DNA of 11,046 bases from Candidatus Hydrogenedentota bacterium (lineage in GTDB: Bacteria > Hydrogenedentota > Hydrogenedentia > Hydrogenedentales > SLHB01), in the NCBI GenBank assembly GCA_003552485.1, contig PUMX01000376.1:1-11046 (forward strand), written 5' to 3'. Positions within the stretch are counted from its first letter, which is position 1. Each line of letters begins with the position of its first letter. The position numbers and the translations under genes are program-made. The notes under the pieces are model-generated. The model was not told the DNA's origin. It saw nothing but the letters and a program-made list of their open reading frames with translations, and did no database searches. This document shows positions 6,318 through 11,046 of the stretch, piece after piece.

Positions 6318-7652
6318 TTAGCGCCCGGCCCAGTCCGGAATCTCGCCGTCTCCCGTCGGTTCGCCCTCAACAAGCCAGGCCAAGTTGAACCGCGCGACCT
6401 GCATCGCGCCGTATCGCTCGTCTTCGATGCCCTCGAAGAGCAGATAGATTTGGCCTTCGCTGGGCGTGCCGGGCCGGCCCGCGCCAAGAGTTGAATACGC
6501 GCTGGCGTCCTCGTAGACGAGCCGTTTCACGGGCCACGTGTCGCCGCCGTCGAAACTCGCCCAGACGGTCATGCGTTCGCGCGGACCGCCGTCGGTGTCG
6601 GCGTTGCTGTAAATCAACACGTCGCGCCCTTCAACGGGCAACCGCGTCAAGCCGCCCTTCATGCCGTAGCCGCGATCATATCCGCCCCCGTCGGGCAGCA
6701 CGCGGTTAACAGCGAGATCCTCCCAGGTCCGGCCGCCATCGTAACTCCACGCCGTGCGGCGCAACCGGTCTTCTTCGGTGAGCTCGCGTTCATGCTCGCT
6801 GGCGTGGTAGCCCTGGTGACTGCGCGAGTTGTAGTAGATCCGGCCGTCGCTCAATTCCACGAGCGCCGCTTCTTCGGTGTACCCTTCGGGAAACAGGCCG
6901 CTGACTTGCCACGTCGCGCCGCCGTCGTCGCTGTAAATCGCGCAACTGTATATGGCGTCCACGGGATCGCGATCCGACGGATGCGCCGAGGCATGCGGCC
7001 GGAACGTGGCGGAGACCAACAGCCGGCCGCGATGCTCGCCATGCCGAAGCGTCACGCCGCTTTCGCTGGCGTTGCCATGCATGAAGTATTCTCCGCTGTC
7101 CGTTGTGCTTCCTTCCGAGGTTGCGCGTGTTTTCAGCCCGGTTTGCTCGAGCCACTGCATGAGTCCATTGGGTTTCAGAACGCTATCCTCTTCCGTCCAC
7201 GTCTTGCCGTGGTCCGTGCTGCGGAAGACGACGTCGGATTCATCCCACATGCGCACAGACAGCAAATCGCCTGTGGTCTCGTCGACGATGATGTTCGTGT
7301 CACGGAAGCCGATGGGCGCTTCAATAATCTCACTCCACGTTTCGCCCCCATCCTCGCTGCGCCTCAGATGCTGTTCCTGGTTGCGTACAATCAACACGCT
7401 TCCATCCACAGCGACGGCCAGATAGGGTTCGCGCACATGGTCGCCTTCTTCAAACACAACCTCTCGCTCGAAGTGCGGTTCGCCCAAGAACGCATCGAGC
7501 GCGCCTTCCGTGGTTAGAAACTCGGGTTCATCCGTTTGCGCAAATGCGCCAACGCATACAAGCGCTGCTGCAAGAAGCGCTCCCATACCCGCGCTCGCCC
7601 ATCTAAGCGGAACGGGTTGCGATAGACTTGCCGGTGTCCCCTTCATGCGCAT
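6318..7652 (-). CDS. Secreted sialidase-fold (BNR/Asp-box) protein, paralog A
   Basis: A 444-residue exported six-bladed propeller protein. A signal peptide (1-38, hydrophobic ASAGMGALLAAALVCVGA, likely cut after AFA) directs it outside the cytoplasm. Five Asp boxes SxDxGxTW are present: 99-106, 145-152, 241-248, 303-310 and 366-373. Sialidase-like active-site positions can be proposed: R74 in VREPYLAV (FRIP equivalent), E261/E266 in EEAALVEL, R277 in YYNSR, R360 in ERMTVWASFDGG, and Y386 in AYSTL as nucleophile. The short stretch between R74 and the first Asp box (LIVRNQEQHLRRS) contains no Asp for acid/base catalysis, so exo-sialidase activity is not assured. The start is the ATG at 7652, with AAGGAG seven bases upstream; a longer frame to 7697 has no such site. 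It is the last gene of the probable operon, 72 bp after its paralog. Confidence 0.88.
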   Translation of the reverse strand: MRMKGTPASLSQPVPLRWASAGMGALLAAALVCVGAFAQTDEPEFLTTEGALDAFLGEPHFEREVVFEEGDHVREPYLAVAVDGSVLIVRNQEQHLRRSEDGGETWSEIIEAPIGFRDTNIIVDETTGDLLSVRMWDESDVVFRSTDHGKTWTEEDSVLKPNGLMQWLEQTGLKTRATSEGSTTDSGEYFMHGNASESGVTLRHGEHRGRLLVSATFRPHASAHPSDRDPVDAIYSCAIYSDDGGATWQVSGLFPEGYTEEAALVELSDGRIYYNSRSHQGYHASEHERELTEEDRLRRTAWSYDGGRTWEDLAVNRVLPDGGGYDRGYGMKGGLTRLPVEGRDVLIYSNADTDGGPRERMTVWASFDGGDTWPVKRLVYEDASAYSTLGAGRPGTPSEGQIYLLFEGIEDERYGAMQVARFNLAWLVEGEPTGDGEIPDWAGR

Positions 7653-7724
7653 ATCCTCTCTCCTTCTTCCTCTGGTGGAATGGTCACGCTGGACCATCGA
7701 AAACCGTAATCAACCAAATGTGAT

Positions 7725-9056
7725 TTACCGCAACGCCCATTCAGGCGCTTCGCCGTCCCCGGTCGGCTCGCCTTCGAGAATCCACGACAGATTGAAGCGC
7801 GCCGCCTGGATGCCGTCGTAGCGGTGCGTGTCCACGCCTTCGAACAGCAGATAGATCCAGCCTTCGCTGGTCGTGTCCGGCCGGCCCGCGGCAAGCGAAG
7901 AATAGGCGCTGGGCCCCGCATAGACCAGCCGTTTCACCGGCCAAGTCTGACCGCCGTCAAAGCTCGCCCACACGCTCATCCGCTCTCGCACGCCGCCTGC
8001 GGTGTCAGCGTTGCTGAAGATCAAAATGTCGCGGTCCCGTACGGGTAGCCGCACAAGCCCGCCCATCATGCCGTAGCCGCGGTCGTATCCGCCGCCGTCG
8101 GGAAGCACTCCGCTGATCTCGAGCCCTTCCCAGGTCTCGCCGCCGTCGTAACTCCACGCGGTTCGGCGCAGGCGATCCTCATCCGTGATTTCGCGGGCAA
8201 GGTCTTGGTGATGATACCCTTGGTGGCTGCGCGAGTTGTAGTAGATGCGGCCGTCGCTCAACTCGGCGAGCGCCGCTTCCTCGGTGTAGCCCTCGGGAAA
8301 CAGGCCGCTGACCTGCCAGGTCTCGCCGCCGTCGTCGCTGTAAATGGCGCAGCTATAGATGGCGTCCACGGGATCGCGATCGGATGGATGCGCCGCTGCG
8401 TGGGGGCGGAACGTCGCCGTATTGAGCAGCCGCCCCTTATGTTCGCCATGCCAAAGGGTAATGCCGGTTTCCGAGGCGCCGGTGTGCATGTGATACCGCG
8501 GGGCGTCGGTGTCCGAATCCTCCGAACTGCTGCGCTCGCGCAGGCCGGTCCGTTCAAGCCATCTCATGACCTCGTTCGGTTTCAGCACGGCTTGTTCTTC
8601 ATCCCACGTGAGGCCATGGTCCGTGCTGCGCTGGAGCCTGTCCTCATTGTCCCGGACGCGTAGGCACAAGATGTCGCCGGTGTTGTCGTCGACGATCAGC
8701 GTTCCCGATGGCGCGGGTTCCGGTTCACTCCATGTTTCGCCGCCATCTGCGCTGCGCCGGAGTTGTCCGTCGCCGCGCGCGAGCACCGTTCCGTCGACCG
8801 CGACGGTGATGTTCGGACCCCGGACCCGGCGATCGCCGTTGTCGTCGTAAAGGATTTGCTTGTCGAACTCAGGTTCGCCGGCAAAGACGTCCAGCCCGCC
8901 TTCGACGGGTTTGCCCGCCGCGGTTAGCAGCTCCGTTTCGCTTGCATCCCTGGCGTAAAGAGGCTGCACATACGCCATGAACAACGCCGCCGCGACCCAG
9001 CAGCCTACAGCCCAACCACGTTTCATTCGCTTAGTGCGCATGCTTCCGCTGTTCAT
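7725..9056 (-). CDS. Secreted sialidase-fold (BNR/Asp-box) protein, paralog B
   Basis: A 443-residue tandem paralog of the gene that follows it in the transcription direction. A signal peptide is visible (1-35: basic MRTKRMKRG, hydrophobic core VAAALFMAYV, likely cut after LYA). Five Asp boxes lie at 102-109, 144-151, 240-247, 302-309 and 365-372. Proposed sialidase residues are R79 (VRGPNITV), E260/E265, R276 (YYNSR), R359 and Y385 (AYSSL). The segment before the first Asp box is again very short (VLARGDGQLRRS); here one Asp, D96, is available as a possible acid/base. The two paralogs are close to identical from about residue 205 to the end, including the shared ending GEPTGDGE followed by P, an acidic residue and WA, while the N-terminal 200 residues differ much more. 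The ATG at 9056 has a strong AGGAGGAGCGAGGAG region before it; the frame continues to 9092 without a better start. It lies 80 bp downstream of the GH10-like gene. Confidence 0.88.
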   Translation of the reverse strand: MNSGSMRTKRMKRGWAVGCWVAAALFMAYVQPLYARDASETELLTAAGKPVEGGLDVFAGEPEFDKQILYDDNGDRRVRGPNITVAVDGTVLARGDGQLRRSADGGETWSEPEPAPSGTLIVDDNTGDILCLRVRDNEDRLQRSTDHGLTWDEEQAVLKPNEVMRWLERTGLRERSSSEDSDTDAPRYHMHTGASETGITLWHGEHKGRLLNTATFRPHAAAHPSDRDPVDAIYSCAIYSDDGGETWQVSGLFPEGYTEEAALAELSDGRIYYNSRSHQGYHHQDLAREITDEDRLRRTAWSYDGGETWEGLEISGVLPDGGGYDRGYGMMGGLVRLPVRDRDILIFSNADTAGGVRERMSVWASFDGGQTWPVKRLVYAGPSAYSSLAAGRPDTTSEGWIYLLFEGVDTHRYDGIQAARFNLSWILEGEPTGDGEAPEWALR

Positions 9057-9136
9057 CTCCTCGCTCCTCCTGTATGCGATCCCCTTAGCCATCGCCGGGG
9101 AGTCGCCTCCATCGTTCAGTTGAACTTAGCAAGGGC

Positions 9137-10822
9137 CTACATACGCTCACGTGTTTCGTCGATATACGATGCGTCGTCAAGCAGCGCGCCCGAATAGTCG
9201 ACGGTTATCACGACATCGGCGAGCTGCAAGTCCTCGCGTTCGCCCGCGTAACGGATTTCCACGGTGTTCTCGCCCGCCCGAATGGCCTCCGGGGCGAGCG
9301 CGAATTCAAGCCATTCATCATTGCCGGTTCCGCGTAGCTCATTGCCGTTAAAGGCCACGCGCAGGTTATCCGCATCGTCAAGATCCGGGAGAACGTGCAG
9401 GGACAGCGCGGTTTCGGGTTGGTTTTCCGCCGGAAGCTGATCCAACGATTCGCCCACGCGGACGGGCACGGCGATGTTTTCACCCGGCGCGATGGACAGG
9501 GGCGCGTCGGGATTGACCGTGGGAATCCGGTTGAAGTGTCCGTGCGGATATGCGCCGCCCGCCACACGGCCCGCGCCGCGCACGCTGGCGAAGTACACCT
9601 TGTCCAACGGCTGCAAGACGTCCGGTTCGCCGATTTCATGCCAGATCTTCCGATTCGGATCAAAGAGGTTGAACAGATAAACGCCATCGGCGCCCGCGTC
9701 CCACCCATTCATGGCGCGGGCGCGATACGCCTCATCCGAGGCGCGCTCGGCGTGCGCATGGTGACCGCCGCCTACCCGCGTCTCGCTCAGACCGGGATAG
9801 ACCTTGACGCCGTAACGATGGCCAAGCCCCACGCTGTCGTCCCAACTGCGGAGCCGAAAATAGCCGCTGGGTATCCAGATATCGATCAGCCCTTCTTCCA
9901 TCCACCGCTCAATTTCCAGCCCGATGGTGTTGCAGTAATCGACGTCATCCGGCGTGCGCGCGGCGATTAAGAACGGACGGCCTCGCTCGCGCCCTTCGCG
10001 TTCGACCATCGCGGCAATGTCGCGGATGAGCCCGGTCATCTGGCTGCGCTCTTCGTCGCCAACCGGCCGGCTTTCGCCTGTCTTCTGGAAGAATACCGGA
10101 TGCCGGAAAAAATCCAGCTCGATCCCGTCAATATCGTAGTTCTGGCAAAGCTCTTCGATAACATCATAGAGCAGTTCTCGAACCACATCGCAACCATAAT
10201 CCACGGCTGACCAACCGCCGTGCCTCGGGCGATTGTCCATGGTCCCCAACAGACAATCTTGATTCGCCTGCTTAAACGGATTCCCTTCGAACCGTTCGGG
10301 CCGGCTCGCGTCGTGCGTGTCATTCATGCGCATCGACCAGAAGACCTCGATGTCATTCTCATGGCAATACTCGATCATCACCTCGAGCGGATCAGTGCCC
10401 TGTTCAAGGAGCGTAGGGACAACATTGTGCTCGTATGCTTCGTCTCTCGAGGTTAGCGGAGTCCCGACTTCCGTCTGGTGAAGAAACACGCCGAAGGTGC
10501 GGGATGTGCAATAGCTGACCGTGTCAACGTGAGAACCCACGAGGGGCGCGGTCCGGATGTCTACGAAATCGCGCGGATCGTCAAGCCCCTCCCGCGCGAC
10601 CGAGGCGTCGCCGCCATCGTTGTTGATAATGATGCGACGCTCGCGGTTCAGCATTTGCTGTTTCCGGGTCTCGTACTCATCTTGAGACATATTGAAGGCC
10701 GCACCATCGCCTTCGAACTCCGCGCGGCCGGGATCCTCCGCGATGGCCGGCGCCGCAAGGACACAACACAGGGCCGCGCATGTCCATAGCACCCCAAGAC
10801 GCTGCTTCATTCTCTTGACCAT
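9137..10822 (-). CDS. Secreted GH10-like (COG1649-type) glycoside hydrolase family protein
   Basis: A 561-residue exported protein. Residues 1-28 are a signal peptide (MVKRMKQRLG, hydrophobic core, cut after AIA). A TIM-barrel-like region covers about 60-410. It opens with RRIIINNDGGD (62-72) and DIRTAPLVGSHVDTVSYCTS (88-107). It then contains ENDIEVFWSMRMNDTHD (155-171), the probable catalytic segment IDGIELDFFRHPVFF (231-245) with E235 and D237, IWIPSGYF (315-322), and GADGVYLFNLFDP (377-389). This pattern is typical of predicted family-10-like glycosidases. A beta-rich C-terminal domain (about 440-545; LRVAFNGNEL, then RAGENTVEIRYAG) resembles a jelly-roll carbohydrate-binding module. The substrate is unknown. 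The ATG at 10822 follows GGGGGG at 7 bases; the frame is open to 11011 but the extra 63 residues look non-coding and would bury the signal peptide. It is the first gene of the probable operon with the two sialidase-like genes. Confidence 0.85.
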   Translation of the reverse strand: MVKRMKQRLGVLWTCAALCCVLAAPAIAEDPGRAEFEGDGAAFNMSQDEYETRKQQMLNRERRIIINNDGGDASVAREGLDDPRDFVDIRTAPLVGSHVDTVSYCTSRTFGVFLHQTEVGTPLTSRDEAYEHNVVPTLLEQGTDPLEVMIEYCHENDIEVFWSMRMNDTHDASRPERFEGNPFKQANQDCLLGTMDNRPRHGGWSAVDYGCDVVRELLYDVIEELCQNYDIDGIELDFFRHPVFFQKTGESRPVGDEERSQMTGLIRDIAAMVEREGRERGRPFLIAARTPDDVDYCNTIGLEIERWMEEGLIDIWIPSGYFRLRSWDDSVGLGHRYGVKVYPGLSETRVGGGHHAHAERASDEAYRARAMNGWDAGADGVYLFNLFDPNRKIWHEIGEPDVLQPLDKVYFASVRGAGRVAGGAYPHGHFNRIPTVNPDAPLSIAPGENIAVPVRVGESLDQLPAENQPETALSLHVLPDLDDADNLRVAFNGNELRGTGNDEWLEFALAPEAIRAGENTVEIRYAGEREDLQLADVVITVDYSGALLDDASYIDETRERM

Positions 10823-10992
10823 TCTCTTGCCCCCCTTCGTTGCCGTTCTTGTCTTGTTGAGAAATTGGAATAGGGACGTATTATGATTGATCAAATGCTG
10901 TAACCGCCAGCGCGCCGGTTGAGAAATATGGGCGCCTGGTGGCGCGTTCCAATGCATCGCATCTCGTTTCTGGGTATGGTAGACTAGCGCAT

Positions 10993-11046
10993 ATGCCAAT
11001 GATGCTCGCACTGGAAAAGATTTACGCCCCCGTCTGGAACGAACTC
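10993..11046 (+). CDS. Start of a plus-strand gene, possibly polyprenyl synthetase (cut by window edge)
   Basis: Eighteen codons reading MPMMLALEKIYAPVWNEL run off the right edge. The LEKIYAPVWNEL pattern resembles the N-terminus of trans-polyprenyl diphosphate synthases (octaprenyl/heptaprenyl type), whose first helix often reads LxxIYxPVxxDL. The diagnostic DDxxD motifs would be outside the window, so this is a weak guess. Three in-frame ATGs (10993, 10999, 11002) compete as start and no strong Shine-Dalgarno sequence precedes any of them. The gene is divergent from the GH10-like gene, sharing a 170-bp upstream region (10823-10992). Confidence 0.4.
   Translation, partial: MPMMLALEKIYAPVWNEL

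Noticed and set aside
6792..7517. 241-codon plus-strand frame antisense to sialidase paralog A, with a similar one at 8205-8663 antisense to paralog B
   Set aside because: Both are mirror images of conserved coding sequence in the duplicated genes, so their similarity to each other only reflects the paralogs on the other strand.
9114..9125. GTTCA-GT-TGAAC inverted repeat between the GH10-like gene and paralog B
   Set aside because: A 5-bp stem with a 2-base loop is too short to separate from chance, and it is not repeated before the other genes.
10839..10901. AT-rich patch upstream of the GH10-like gene (TTGATCAATCATAATACG on the minus strand) as the operon promoter
   Set aside because: CATAAT is a fair -10 but no -35 lies at the right distance, and the other pairing (TTGATC with TATTCC) is poor; the promoter is probably nearby but cannot be placed.

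Overview
The window is GC-rich bacterial chromosomal DNA, densely coding and with no phage, transposase or CRISPR signal. It reads like an environmental, secretion-heavy heterotroph. The operon of secreted sialidase-fold proteins plus a GH10-like glycosidase suggests a lineage such as Hydrogenedentota, Planctomycetota or another PVC-related group. That placement is an inference from gene content and was not tested.

Left part (1-2915). All genes here lie on the minus strand. Read in the transcription direction they are an unrecognised 229-residue protein (2226-2915, behind an extended -10 promoter), a gene-poor gap with a small hairpin, tRNA-Leu(UAA) with its CCA encoded, a response regulator whose output is a degenerate GGDEF domain, and the N-terminal third of a RecD2-type helicase that runs off the left edge.

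Middle part (3107-6224). These genes are on the plus strand: a CYTH/triphosphate tunnel metalloenzyme, tyrosyl-tRNA synthetase (tyrS), and an NAD-dependent sugar epimerase that most resembles CDP-paratose 2-epimerase. Between tyrS and the epimerase sits a 104-bp element with near-perfect terminal inverted repeats and an internal 18-bp perfect palindrome. It looks like a small non-coding interspersed repeat.

Right part (6318-10822). Three exported proteins are encoded head to tail on the minus strand with gaps of 72-80 bp: a GH10-like TIM-barrel glycosidase and two tandem paralogous BNR/Asp-box sialidase-like proteins. This is probably one operon for attacking an external acidic glycan. The two sialidase-like proteins keep the Arg triad and the Tyr nucleophile motif, but the loop that normally holds the acid/base Asp is very short. 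This makes the locus the most interesting part of the window. A plus-strand gene, possibly a polyprenyl synthetase, starts divergently at the right edge and is cut after 18 codons.
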